This document shows positions 24,980 through 34,024 of a stretch of 64,000 nucleotides of DNA, piece after piece. Location: assembly GCA_023954355.1 (NCBI GenBank), contig JAMLID010000010.1, forward strand, positions 1-64,000, in the 5' to 3' direction. Under the pieces are notes generated by a model. That model was not told the DNA's origin. It searched no databases and saw only the letters and a list, made by a program, of their open reading frames with translations. Made by a program: the position numbers and the translations under genes. The number at the start of each line of letters is the position of its first letter. Position 1 is the stretch's first letter. This DNA is from Oligoflexia bacterium. GTDB taxonomy: Bacteria; Bdellovibrionota; UBA1018; CAIPTA01.

Positions 24980-26807
24980 AGTAACGCAACTTCAAAAATA
25001 TTCCATTATACTCTGCGAGCTAGTGGGTATTTTGGGTCTTTTTCTTGCAAAAGGTGAAGTCTGGAAAGAACTGAGCATATTCTTATTCGTTTTTTTCATG
25101 TTAAGAATTTTTATACGTAAAAAGCTTCCAGCGAAGCTAGCTGTCTTTGTAGGAGCAGTAGCTGTGTTGTCGAGTATCTGTGTCTATTTTTTTAGTACAA
25201 AAGAAAATGCAGAATTTAGTCTCGTTTATTTATTGATCATTTTACAGGGAATATTACTTTTTAGTAAGCAAATAGTTGGTCTTTCTTTTTGGCGTCTTTT
25301 ATTAGCATTTTTATCTCTTTTGTTAGGTGTGGTTTTATATCCAGAGCCTATAATGTTTTTGTTATTTATTTTCTTCGCTATAGGTTGCTCTGTAGGATTG
25401 ATCTCAACTTATTTGAGTTTACAGCAATACTTATTTAAAGAAGAAATTTTTCTTGATAGATCAATTTTATTAGTAATTTTATTGTCCGGATTCATTATTT
25501 TTACATCTAGTATGGGGCTCTTTTTTATACTGCCGCGATCTGATGTAGGCAATAATATTAGAGCGTATCAAAACAGGGTCGGTTATAGCGAAGAAATTGA
25601 TTTATCGAGCCCGACAGCTGTTTGGCGTCAGGGTAACGAAAGAATAGTAATGTCTATTCAGAGATCTAATAGTCATCAACTTTGGGAAGAGTTGATTCCC
25701 TACGGTTTAGTTAGAGGCAAAACGCTTGGAGTCTATAATGGAAAAATGTGGACGGCTAGTGCAAAAAATTCTCATATTGTAAGTGAGGTAGTGGATAAAG
25801 AAGAACTTTATATAAGCCGCAATCGCTTAATGACGGAAGTGTTACCAACCACATACCGCTATTTGTCTTTAGATGCTGATGCAGATGCATACACTTTGAG
25901 TCAATATTCATCTGGTGAGCTTATATCGCAAAAGGCCTACAATAATAGAATTTTTTACAGATTGTCTTCTGAAAATAAATATCCATTGAAACTTGCGACG
26001 GATACACCTAGAAAAATACATTACAAAAAAACTAATTTTGAAAAACATGCGCGAGTAGTGAGATTAGCCAAAGAAATTTTTTCAAATGAAAAAAATCCAA
26101 AATTATTAGTAAGAAAAATAGATGAATATTTTTCAAAAAATAAATTCAGTGCGCAGCTGGTTCCTCAAAAAATAAATTCAAAAGAAGATGATGTTTTAAC
26201 AAATTTTATGTTTAGATCTCGAGTAGGACATTGTGAACTTTTTGCCTCTGCCGCAGCTCTGCTTTTACGAGAAGCTGGTATAGCTACTAGAATTATTTCT
26301 GGATTTAGGGTGAGTCCTAAGGAAGATCAAAACATTTTATCAGTGAAAAATACTCAAGCACATGCATGGGTTGAATTTTGGGACGGCAATCAGTGGTTGC
26401 CTTATGATCCAACCCCAGCAACTCCTATTGTGTTAAGCAGATGGGAGTGGTTAGACGGTCTATCTGATATTTCTCAAATATATTGGGATCGTTATATTCT
26501 TAATTATGAGCTTAATTTTTTTCAAGTTAAAGAAATGCTTAAGAAAAATAGTCGAAGTGTTTATTTAATACTGTTTTTCATAATCGTTTTTATAAGCTAT
26601 ATAAAAATCAAAGCTAGTATTAGCCGTAGAAAGAAAAAAAGTGCTAGAGAAATTTTTTCAGAAGATTTTTATAAAATTATTTATGAAAACGAAAAGTATT
26701 CTTTTTTAAAAAATAGATATTTAGAAGCTAGATTTTGCTCCGATTTATCGAAAATATCAGAATTTAGATCACTTTTTGCAAAAGTAAAAAAAGAATCTAT
26801 TCAATAG
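24969..26807 (+). CDS. TgpA-like membrane transglutaminase
   Basis: A 612-residue protein: about six or seven N-terminal membrane helices (1-190), a periplasmic transglutaminase core (about 340-500), one helix near 530 and a short cytosolic tail. The triad is Cys422 (GHCELFA), His465 (AHAWVEFW) and Asp480 (PYDPTP), all intact. This is the layout of TgpA (DUF3488 plus transglutaminase), essential in Pseudomonas; its substrate is still unknown in general. It overlaps the DUF58-like gene by 11 bases and the convergent next gene's end by 11 bases. Confidence 0.9.
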   Translation: MQIKVTQLQKYSIILCELVGILGLFLAKGEVWKELSIFLFVFFMLRIFIRKKLPAKLAVFVGAVAVLSSICVYFFSTKENAEFSLVYLLIILQGILLFSKQIVGLSFWRLLLAFLSLLLGVVLYPEPIMFLLFIFFAIGCSVGLISTYLSLQQYLFKEEIFLDRSILLVILLSGFIIFTSSMGLFFILPRSDVGNNIRAYQNRVGYSEEIDLSSPTAVWRQGNERIVMSIQRSNSHQLWEELIPYGLVRGKTLGVYNGKMWTASAKNSHIVSEVVDKEELYISRNRLMTEVLPTTYRYLSLDADADAYTLSQYSSGELISQKAYNNRIFYRLSSENKYPLKLATDTPRKIHYKKTNFEKHARVVRLAKEIFSNEKNPKLLVRKIDEYFSKNKFSAQLVPQKINSKEDDVLTNFMFRSRVGHCELFASAAALLLREAGIATRIISGFRVSPKEDQNILSVKNTQAHAWVEFWDGNQWLPYDPTPATPIVLSRWEWLDGLSDISQIYWDRYILNYELNFFQVKEMLKKNSRSVYLILFFIIVFISYIKIKASISRRKKKSAREIFSEDFYKIIYENEKYSFLKNRYLEARFCSDLSKISEFRSLFAKVKKESIQ

Positions 26808-27291
26808 CTTTGTATAAAGCAACTTCTATCGAGCTTTTCACTTGGTTAATCTCAATACGGTCTATTAACTGCCAATACTCAGGACTGATAAAATGCCAAA
26901 TTTGGATCAATGGGGCTTTTTTAAAGAAAAAAATAGTGGTTAGAATTTTTGCCAGTATCGAATCACTCGGTTTATTACCTATATATAGCCAGTAAGAATC
27001 TTTTTTAATAATCCTACGTAGTTCAGCTAAAAACATATAAAGCTGAGGTTTCGTAAGTTGTTCGATAAAGTGGTTAGTTAAGATGAAGTTCTGGCTGGTG
27101 TCTGGTAGCGGTATTTCGCCAAATTCATTGATTGAATTTTTATGATTCCCAGGCAGTGAGAAAATTTGCTCTTCAAGTTGTAAAATAAGCGGGTTTGATA
27201 AAATACTTTGTGCTTGAAAGCATACTTTGGGGTTTTTGATTTCATCAAGATTAAGATTATTTTTTTTAAGAAACGAAAGAAGTACGCTCAT
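26797..27291 (-). CDS. methyltransferase-like protein, probably degenerate
   Basis: A 164-residue protein that resembles the second half of a class I SAM methyltransferase: LPDTSQNFILTNHFIEQL corresponds to motif III, and LAELRRIIKKDSYWLYIG to the strand after the RVLKPGG helix. The glycine-rich SAM-binding motif I is not recognisable, so it may have lost activity. The ATG at 27291 overlaps the stop of the upstream transporter gene (ATGA). Base composition equals the neighbours. The family link is tentative. Confidence 0.6.
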   Translation of the reverse strand: MSVLLSFLKKNNLNLDEIKNPKVCFQAQSILSNPLILQLEEQIFSLPGNHKNSINEFGEIPLPDTSQNFILTNHFIEQLTKPQLYMFLAELRRIIKKDSYWLYIGNKPSDSILAKILTTIFFFKKAPLIQIWHFISPEYWQLIDRIEINQVKSSIEVALYKAIE

Positions 27292-27734
27292 CTTGTCGCC
27301 AGTATTGCTCCAATAATGGTTAATATTGCGCCGGCCCATCTCTTCCAGTCAAAAGTAATTGACTCATAATACATATCCCAAAAAATACTTACGAATATTT
27401 GCGCTACTATGATTCCAATAAATACGCGTGCAGCACCTATTTTTGAAATGGCCAATGGTGCAATTACTATAATCAAAAAGCCCATGATTCCAGGCAACAG
27501 GTTATGTAATTTTAGGTGTCTCAAATCAAACTTGGCTTTCATAATGTCTGGCACAGAGCTTTCTGGGATATAGTGCATTCCAATTAAAAGTATAGATCCA
27601 CAAATTAGTAATACAACGCAATTGATGAATATGGCTAAAGGGATTCCTAAGTCTAAAGCAATTTTTCGATTGATCGTATTTTGTAAAACACCAAGAGCAC
27701 CAATAAACAGAGGTATAATCATTGTAATAAGCAT
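27288..27734 (-). CDS. DMT-superfamily membrane protein, DUF606 (YdcZ) type
   Basis: A small membrane protein of about 148 residues with five predicted helices. The start (FIGALGVLQNTINRKIALDLG) and the end (WAGAILTIIGAILATR) match the YdcZ/DUF606 half-size members of the drug/metabolite transporter superfamily, which may work as dimers. The ATG at 27734 was preferred to the TTG at 27740. It is followed by the methyltransferase-like gene with a 4-base overlap. Substrate unknown. Confidence 0.78.
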   Translation of the reverse strand: MLITMIIPLFIGALGVLQNTINRKIALDLGIPLAIFINCVVLLICGSILLIGMHYIPESSVPDIMKAKFDLRHLKLHNLLPGIMGFLIIVIAPLAISKIGAARVFIGIIVAQIFVSIFWDMYYESITFDWKRWAGAILTIIGAILATR

Positions 27735-27779
27735 TTCCAACGGATACCAGAATTTTACGTTTCGTGGTAGTTCCTATTA

Positions 27780-28379
27780 ATGCTTCAAAAGAAATTAATT
27801 ATTTTTGATTTGGACGGAACCTTGCTCGACTCTAAGTTAGATTTTCCGGCAATTAGACGGGATTTAGAGATCCCTGAAGGTAAGGGAATTTTAGAGCATA
27901 TCGCCGAGAAGCCAAGTCACGAGCAAGAGATGCTACGATCTAAATTATTGACAATAGAGTTAGATGCAGTTGATGGCTCACCTTTATTTATGGGAGTGAA
28001 AGAAGTTTTATTAGAGCTTTCTGATAGAGGATTTTATTTGGCTATATTTACCAGAAATACTAGAAAGGCGGCAGAAAAGGTAGTTCGAAAGTTTTCATTG
28101 CCTATTGACCTCATCGTTGGAAGAGAAGATGCACTTCCTAAGCCGAGCCCTGATGGCCTATTGTTAATAGGTAAAAAGTTGAAAATAGCTTCTTGTGATA
28201 CCCTATTTATTGGTGATTATCTATATGACCTTGAAGCTGGTAGATTGGCAGGGGTTGATACATGGTTGTATTTGTATGAAAGTGAAAATATCCCCGATTT
28301 CGCTAAAAATGCTAGCCGAATAATTTTTTCATTCTCTGAAATATGTGAAATACTAAGATTTAAAGAAGAAGAGGATTAA
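27780..28379 (+). CDS. HAD-superfamily hydrolase
   Basis: A 199-residue HAD phosphatase. Motif I is FDLDGTLLDS at residues 9-18; motif II is the FTRNT strand end; motif III is KPSPDG; motif IV is FIGDYLYDLEAG. It has a small cap, as in phosphoglycolate phosphatase-like proteins. It is divergent from the DUF606 gene with 45 bases between, and it precedes the metalloprotease-like gene by 15 bases, so those two may be co-transcribed. The ribosome site is weak. Confidence 0.85.
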   Translation: MLQKKLIIFDLDGTLLDSKLDFPAIRRDLEIPEGKGILEHIAEKPSHEQEMLRSKLLTIELDAVDGSPLFMGVKEVLLELSDRGFYLAIFTRNTRKAAEKVVRKFSLPIDLIVGREDALPKPSPDGLLLIGKKLKIASCDTLFIGDYLYDLEAGRLAGVDTWLYLYESENIPDFAKNASRIIFSFSEICEILRFKEEED

Positions 28380-28394
28380 CTGGTCTGCTATAAA

Positions 28395-29408
28395 ATGAAA
28401 TTTACGACTAGAGATATTTTTGTAGGATTTATTTTTTTATGTGTACTGGCCTTACTGATTTTTTTTACCATAGTAAAAATCCAAGAAATTAAAGATAGGA
28501 AATATGTTTTAGCTAGATTGGCCAAACAGCTAAACGATACTTCTGCAAGTAATTGGTGTGATGAGCTTGTAGCAAAGCGTAGGGTCGCTCTCTCTAAAAT
28601 ATTAGATATGTATGGGCAAGATATAAAAAAACTGTGGCAAACGCGTAAACAGGGTGGAAATTCTAAAGAAAATTTAATTCGATTAGGGACAATCTATTTG
28701 AGAAAATCTGCTCCTGAGATTCAGAAATATGAAATTGAAAATTCATCTTGGAGTTGGGAAGAAGCCAATAATGTTCTGATTCGAATTCAAAACAACTTAC
28801 AGGATAAAGAAAATAAAGATCGTTGGAGAGATTTTGATACAATGGTTCGCTTCATGCTTGAAAAGGACATACTAAGAATAGTTAGAAAACTGAGTTTTTT
28901 GCCAAGAGAAAAAACCGTTCACCAATTTAGGATAGAAAAAACCATAAAGAGAAAATCTAAAAATGAATACTTAGTTAGTTTAAATCCTGGAGAGTTTGAT
29001 AAAGATAAAGAGCTTTTAAAAGAATTGATAGAAAATGGATGGAAATCATTTGGGAAAAAAATACGGATTGAATGGGTGAATGATGCTGATTCTTATAAAG
29101 TCGTATCAAACTTGAACTCATCTCGCTCTTTTGTAAATCATAAAAAGAGAATTATGGTTATAGCCAATCTAGCATCGGTAAAAACAGTTGTTCACGAATT
29201 TGGTCATGTTTTGGGATTCGATGATCATTACTATACATCGTGGAATAATGAAAACTGCTATTATATGCAAGAATCACGGTTAGAAGACGTAATGTCTAGT
29301 TCAGAAAAAGGGAGCGTAACTAAAACACACTGGAAAATTTTAGAAAAAGCTTATCCACTTGATGGTACTGTAAGTGCTAATTTTTCTTACTTTTATCAAG
29401 ACTTTTAA
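28395..29408 (+). CDS. membrane-anchored metzincin-like zinc protease
   Basis: A 337-residue protein with one N-terminal membrane helix (about residues 8-28), a long helical middle part with many charged residues, and a C-terminal catalytic region. The zinc motif is VHEFGHVLGFDDHYY (H267, E268, H271, third ligand D276, D277 or H278). A Met-turn-like EDVMSS follows, with M300. This combination is that of metzincins. The protein is probably anchored in the inner membrane with its protease in the periplasm, or it may be a lipid-less secreted form. Its last 32 bases overlap the convergent Lgt-like gene. Family beyond metzincin not recognised. Confidence 0.75.
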   Translation: MKFTTRDIFVGFIFLCVLALLIFFTIVKIQEIKDRKYVLARLAKQLNDTSASNWCDELVAKRRVALSKILDMYGQDIKKLWQTRKQGGNSKENLIRLGTIYLRKSAPEIQKYEIENSSWSWEEANNVLIRIQNNLQDKENKDRWRDFDTMVRFMLEKDILRIVRKLSFLPREKTVHQFRIEKTIKRKSKNEYLVSLNPGEFDKDKELLKELIENGWKSFGKKIRIEWVNDADSYKVVSNLNSSRSFVNHKKRIMVIANLASVKTVVHEFGHVLGFDDHYYTSWNNENCYYMQESRLEDVMSSSEKGSVTKTHWKILEKAYPLDGTVSANFSYFYQDF

Positions 29409-30081
29409 AAATCAAAAATATTGCTGGTATTAATACAACGATAGATAGAATTTGAGAAACGCTTACGTAATTAAAAATAATATGCTCATAATGATCTTCT
29501 CTTAAGAAATCAGTGATTAATCGAAAAAAACTGTAAGAAAAAATAAAAACTATAGATGATTTTTTGCTTATTTCTTTCTTTTTTATTCCTACGTAAAAAA
29601 GAAAGAAGCTTAGAATAAATAGAAATACACTTTCTACTATTTGAGAGGGGTAAATAATTTCAAGGCTTGCTATAAAAATACCACTGCAACAACCTTCTAC
29701 AAAACATCCTATTCGTATTATAGCTAATGCTAGAGAAAGGGAGGGTGCTAGATTGTTAGCTACTGTAATAACTGACTGTTGGTTTGCTTTTGTATAAAGA
29801 TAGAAGACAGGAAAAAATACAGCAAGCCCACCATAGAAAGATAAACCACCATCAAAAATATTGAGAATAGACAAAAAACTTAAATCATTAAACTCGTCAT
29901 GGTGAAGTAGTACGTATAGTGCTCTGGCTCCAATAGGTGCAGTTATAAAGCACAAAAGAATATGATTTAGGTAAAGGTTGATATCTATCTTTTTTTTATT
30001 CAGATATAGAATTAGCGACAAAACACCACAAAAATTGGCCAATGAAAAAGCGACCCCATAAGTAGTGAGTGACTCGTGCAT
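29377..30081 (-). CDS. Lgt-like membrane protein (prolipoprotein diacylglyceryl transferase paralogue)
   Basis: A 234-residue membrane protein with about seven helices. It shows the Lgt layout: the DGGLSFYGGL segment (Lgt has SFHGGL), the IRIGCFVEGCCSG signature (Lgt has GRxGNFxNGE), YPSQIVES, and a late FLRED arginine. Lgt attaches diacylglycerol to the lipobox cysteine of lipoproteins. Here the histidine of HGGL is a tyrosine and the signature is Cys-rich, so this is a paralogue whose reaction may differ. It follows a secreted-protein gene by two bases on the same strand. Confidence 0.78.
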   Translation of the reverse strand: MHESLTTYGVAFSLANFCGVLSLILYLNKKKIDINLYLNHILLCFITAPIGARALYVLLHHDEFNDLSFLSILNIFDGGLSFYGGLAVFFPVFYLYTKANQQSVITVANNLAPSLSLALAIIRIGCFVEGCCSGIFIASLEIIYPSQIVESVFLFILSFFLFYVGIKKKEISKKSSIVFIFSYSFFRLITDFLREDHYEHIIFNYVSVSQILSIVVLIPAIFLIFKSLDKSKKN

Positions 30082-30083
30082 AC

Positions 30084-31070
30084 TTAAAGCGCAGACGCGC
30101 CAGTGAGCCTGGGAGTTAAATCTCTATACTTTTTATTCACGATTTGAAAAATAGATAAATTTTCTTTGCTACTGTTTGCTCCTAATAGATCGGCTAGATC
30201 TTTGGGATTCCCTTCTATGCCTATGTATAAGCCCATATCGTTTTCTTGATAAGCCGTAGGTGTGTTCGCGATTTCTCTATTCACATTTGGCTCAGGTGCT
30301 ATGGGATTATTAGCCACTTGCTGCTGAGGTTGCTCAGATGTTGCCACAGGAGGCGCTATATTTGACGAGCCCGCGTCTGCGTATGCAGCACCGCCGTCAC
30401 CTCCCCATGCGCTTTCATATTTGGCAAAAAGCTCGCCAAGAATTTGCACTCTTTGTGCATTAGGCACTAAGTTGGCGGCTTTTTTTAGTCCATCGCTAAA
30501 TTCTTTGTTCGGAATCGCTGCCGTAAAAGCCTCAAATCTTGCTTCTAGTTTTTGTTGTAGATCAGGGTCTTCCCAACTGATATCACTATCAGTTGCACTT
30601 GAAAGATGATTGAAAAAATCTTCTCTACTCATTCCTGATTTCTTCTCAAACTCAGAAGCGGTATCATTCATTTCTCCTTTGTAGAGAAAATCTTTATTTA
30701 ATCTACTAAATGTTGTTGGCTTTGACGCTAGTAGGCTTGCTCCATTAGAGCCATTGGAACGCATTTTGTTTCTTAAATATTTATTTTTAAGCTCTAGCTC
30801 ATCAAGTCGCTCTGAGTTTGTGTACTCAGAATAACCTTTATATCCATTGTATATAGCACCAGGAATATTAAGTGCAGCCACATTCATAACGGCTTTCATG
30901 GCTGAATTCGTGGCTGCCTCCATACTATCATCAGATGCGCCGAAGTTTAGATTGGCGTTATTGATTTGAGCAGTAGATTGATCAATCGTGCTGCTATTGC
31001 CTGTGGCTAAAACAGTCTGAATACAGCAGAAGAAAGCAAAGATCGTGTATAGATAAAATTTTGTTTTCAC
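30084..31070 (-). CDS. exported protein of unknown function
   Basis: A 328-residue protein with a signal peptide ending near VLATG and a mostly helical, Ala/Asn-rich mature part. There is a Gln/Pro/Val-rich disordered segment at about 240-275 (SEQPQQQVANN). No family recognised. The GTG at 31070 was chosen because GGGGGA lies seven bases upstream; another GTG five codons earlier has nothing. The stop is two bases before the start of the Lgt-like gene, so they form a pair and this protein could be a partner or substrate of that enzyme, though it has no clear lipobox. Confidence 0.65.
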   Translation of the reverse strand: MKTKFYLYTIFAFFCCIQTVLATGNSSTIDQSTAQINNANLNFGASDDSMEAATNSAMKAVMNVAALNIPGAIYNGYKGYSEYTNSERLDELELKNKYLRNKMRSNGSNGASLLASKPTTFSRLNKDFLYKGEMNDTASEFEKKSGMSREDFFNHLSSATDSDISWEDPDLQQKLEARFEAFTAAIPNKEFSDGLKKAANLVPNAQRVQILGELFAKYESAWGGDGGAAYADAGSSNIAPPVATSEQPQQQVANNPIAPEPNVNREIANTPTAYQENDMGLYIGIEGNPKDLADLLGANSSKENLSIFQIVNKKYRDLTPRLTGASAL

Positions 31071-31197
31071 AGCGAAATCCCCCACTAATCTGCAGCAAGA
31101 AACGGGCCTTGGTATAAGTATTTGAATTTCTGTAGGTTGTGTTTGTAAGAACTGTCGATCTTTTATACAATGTCAAAAACTTAAACAGGAGATGTAC

Positions 31198-31689
31198 TTG
31201 TCACTATTAATTCGTCCAGCAGCTAAAGAAGATGTTCCTGCCATATTGGGATTTATTCGTGAATTAGCTATTTTTGAAAAATTAGAACATGAGTTGATTG
31301 CAACAGAGGAGATTTTAGAAAACTCTCTATTCGGCAAGCAAAAAAAAGTTGCTGATGTTTTAATTGCAGAGTGGGCAGAAAAAAAAGTAGGTTACGCATT
31401 GTTTTTTTATAGTTTTTCTACGTTTTTGGGTGTCCCTGGAATTTACCTAGAAGATTTGTATGTTCAGCCCAATTATCGAAGCAAGGGGATCGGATTTTCT
31501 CTCTTAAGAGAAATTGCAAGAATCGCCGAGAAAGAGGGCTATGGCAGAGTAGAGTGGTCTGTACTAGATTGGAACGAGAGAGCGCTCAGTTTTTATAGAA
31601 AATTAAATGCTGTTCCTATGAGTGACTGGACGGTGCAACGCTTAGACAGATCTGCTATTGAAAGTTTAGCACAAAGAGAAAAGCTATAA
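31198..31689 (+). CDS. GNAT acetyltransferase, SAT1-like
   Basis: A 163-residue GNAT-fold acetyltransferase. The order of segments (IRPAAKEDVPAILGFIRELA, GYALFFYSFSTFLG, IYLEDLYVQPNYRSKGIG, WNERALSFYRKL) matches the spermidine/spermine N1-acetyltransferase-like group, with the acetyl-CoA loop YRSKGIG and the conserved FY pair. Polyamines, amino acids or related amines are possible substrates. AGGAG touches the ATG at 31192 but is six bases from the TTG at 31198, so TTG is the more likely start. The gene stands alone. Confidence 0.85.
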   Translation: MSLLIRPAAKEDVPAILGFIRELAIFEKLEHELIATEEILENSLFGKQKKVADVLIAEWAEKKVGYALFFYSFSTFLGVPGIYLEDLYVQPNYRSKGIGFSLLREIARIAEKEGYGRVEWSVLDWNERALSFYRKLNAVPMSDWTVQRLDRSAIESLAQREKL

Positions 31690-31704
31690 ATTTTTCATAT
31701 AAAA

Positions 31705-32499
31705 TCAATTAAAAATTGGTAAGAAAATATTTTGAAATCGAAAGTATTCTAAGTTTTCGTTACACGGGTAATAAGAAAACTTTTCATTAAAATTCCAGTT
31801 TTGTCTAGCAGGGTTTTTTTCTAAAAAATCTTGCTGCGAATTACTGAGCCTATACATAAAGTCTATTTTGGTTTTTTCTTCAATACGATCAATGGAAACT
31901 ACGTATTTTTCCAAGTCTCCGCTTGCATTAGTAGGTAGTAAAAGTCCAATTGCCTCTTTGGTATCGTTTGTTACAAGCACTTTATAGTATTCAACTGGTA
32001 CACTTACATGATTACCGATTGTGGATAGTCCGTTCTGTAAAACTGGCCCAGTTGTTACTTGTATGCCACCTTTAGTTTTTGCCCAGGCTCTAACTAAGAG
32101 CTCTAGCCTTGCCCATATAGATCGATTAAAATTTGCTGGTTGTGGGCTGATGTTCGAAAGTAAAAAAGACTCACTCATTACCTTCGCATTGATCTTATTG
32201 TCGGCTGCTGGACTCAGGTGTCCACGATCATAGCCAGATTTAGCATAATCACTGAGTTGTGAAGCATCTTCTCTGTTTAAATCTGGGTCAGCTCTAAAAT
32301 TATCTCTTCGCTTTGCACAATCTCTTAGTTCGTTTCTTGTTAGTGTATAAGAGACCCAATCGGCCTGCTTGTGTTCACGGTTATAAGAAATCGCTAGAGC
32401 TGTTTTTTTCAAAGAAATATTTTCGAGTATAGGTGCCGGACTCAAATCAAAGCCATGAGAGAAAGTAGAAAATAAGAGCAGTATCCATCCTTGGTACAT
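31705..32499 (-). CDS. DNA/RNA non-specific endonuclease, exported
   Basis: A 264-residue secreted nuclease of the beta-beta-alpha-metal (NUC) family. The signal peptide covers residues 1-16 or so. The catalytic motif DRGHLSPAAD is at 91-100 with H94 as general base. The metal-binding Asn lies in the SNISPQPANFNRSIWARLE helix, and family segments follow. It cuts DNA and RNA in the periplasm or outside the cell, for defence, nutrition or prey digestion. The ATG at 32499 follows AGAGG; the ATG at 32526 has no ribosome site. Confidence 0.9.
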   Translation of the reverse strand: MYQGWILLLFSTFSHGFDLSPAPILENISLKKTALAISYNREHKQADWVSYTLTRNELRDCAKRRDNFRADPDLNREDASQLSDYAKSGYDRGHLSPAADNKINAKVMSESFLLSNISPQPANFNRSIWARLELLVRAWAKTKGGIQVTTGPVLQNGLSTIGNHVSVPVEYYKVLVTNDTKEAIGLLLPTNASGDLEKYVVSIDRIEEKTKIDFMYRLSNSQQDFLEKNPARQNWNFNEKFSYYPCNENLEYFRFQNIFLPIFN

Positions 32500-32635
32500 A
32501 AAACCTCTTAAAGCATAAGCTAACATTTTAGTGTAAAGATGTAAGTAAGTTTTTAAATCCGCTAACAGGTGTTTGCTCCACTACTCAGGTAACCCTTTGC
32601 TTGCTGCATAGTATAGTTTCGATTAGCCTTTGTTT

Positions 32636-34024
32636 ATGCAGGCAGAAAAAAATATTTTAAGTCGAATACAAAAAGAATTTTCAGTGATGGCTAGTCAAGA
32701 TCCTAAGGATTTAGATTTTTATGGTAAAGATTGGACACTTGATTGCCCACCAAATCCCTTAGCAATTTTATTTCCTAAAAGTACAGAAGAGGTTAGCAAA
32801 ATCCTGAAATTTTGCTCTCAAGAAAATATTCCCATCGTTCCATCTGGGGGGCGAACGGGTCTATCTGGCGGAGCAATGGCAACTCAAGGTGAGTTAGTTT
32901 TATCTCTAGAAAAAATGAATAAAATAGGAAAAGTTTGTACGTTATCAAGAACCTTGATTGTAGAGTCAGGTGCAATCACAGAAGCGGTTCATCAAGAAAC
33001 TGCAAAATATAATCTTACATGGCCTGTAGATTTTGCATCTAAAGGCTCTAGCCAAGTTGGCGGAAATATTTCAACCAATGCGGGGGGAGTTAACGTAATT
33101 CGCTACGGTAATACGAGAAATTGGGTGCTTGGTCTAGAAGTAGTTTTAATGAATGGTGAGGTTCTTTCTATTAACGGTGCTTTGGAGAAAAATAATTCTG
33201 GTATTGATTTACGCCAGCTCTTTATAGGCAGTGAAGGTATTTTAGGTGTAATCACGAAAGCTACTCTAAAACTAGTGCCACTAGAAAAAAACAAAAGAGT
33301 GTTTTTATTTGGTGCGAATAATTTAAAACAAGCATTTAAAATTTGTAGGTTTACCAGGGAAAATAATTTTCAATTGAATGCACTTGAGTTATTTAGTGGC
33401 AATTGCCGTGAAGCAGTCAGTGAAAAAATGAACGTTCAAAATCCTTTTTCAACCGCATATTCTTGGTATGTATTAGTAGAAATCGACGAAAAAAATGAAT
33501 CGGCGGTAGATCAGTGGCTTGTAGATATTTTTGAAAAATCCTTAGCCGAAGACGGATTAGAGGCAAAATCTAGTGAAGAAATTATTCGTATATGGAAGCT
33601 TCGTGAAGGTATTGCAGAAAGTATAGGTATGATTGGCCACTATCATAAAAATGATGTCGCAGTACCAGTGGATGCGCTCGAAGATTTTTTAGAAGAGTAC
33701 AATTCTTTAGTGACTAACGAATTTGCTAGATTGCAACCATATACGTTTGGACATATTGGTGATGGAAACTTACATATTAATACTTTAAAAAAACCTGATG
33801 TAAGCGAGCAGGATTTTTTAGAAGATTCAAAAGAATTAGACATAAAACTCTATATTTTGACTACAAAATACTTAGGAACTGTCTCTGGAGAGCATGGTGT
33901 TGGTCTACTGAAAAAGAAGCATTTGCACTATACTCGATCGAAAACAGAAATTCAGATTATGAAAGAGATTAAGAAAATTTTGGATCCTAAAAATCTACTG
34001 AACCCAGGTAAGGTTATAGATTAG
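32636..34024 (+). CDS. FAD-binding oxidoreductase, GlcD/D-lactate dehydrogenase family
   Basis: A 462-residue flavoprotein of the FAD/FMN-linked oxidase family (FAD-binding 4 domain plus C-terminal catalytic domain). The FAD site shows PSGGRTGLSGGA and GSSQVGGNISTNAGG, followed by the GSEGILGVITKATLKL strand. The C-terminal domain has the FGHIGDGNLH and GTVSGEHGVG motifs with the metal or substrate histidines. Such enzymes oxidise D-2-hydroxy acids such as D-lactate, glycolate or 2-hydroxyglutarate. The ATG at 32636 was preferred over a TTG two codons upstream. It ends 11 bases inside the end of the convergent gene. Confidence 0.9.
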   Translation: MQAEKNILSRIQKEFSVMASQDPKDLDFYGKDWTLDCPPNPLAILFPKSTEEVSKILKFCSQENIPIVPSGGRTGLSGGAMATQGELVLSLEKMNKIGKVCTLSRTLIVESGAITEAVHQETAKYNLTWPVDFASKGSSQVGGNISTNAGGVNVIRYGNTRNWVLGLEVVLMNGEVLSINGALEKNNSGIDLRQLFIGSEGILGVITKATLKLVPLEKNKRVFLFGANNLKQAFKICRFTRENNFQLNALELFSGNCREAVSEKMNVQNPFSTAYSWYVLVEIDEKNESAVDQWLVDIFEKSLAEDGLEAKSSEEIIRIWKLREGIAESIGMIGHYHKNDVAVPVDALEDFLEEYNSLVTNEFARLQPYTFGHIGDGNLHINTLKKPDVSEQDFLEDSKELDIKLYILTTKYLGTVSGEHGVGLLKKKHLHYTRSKTEIQIMKEIKKILDPKNLLNPGKVID

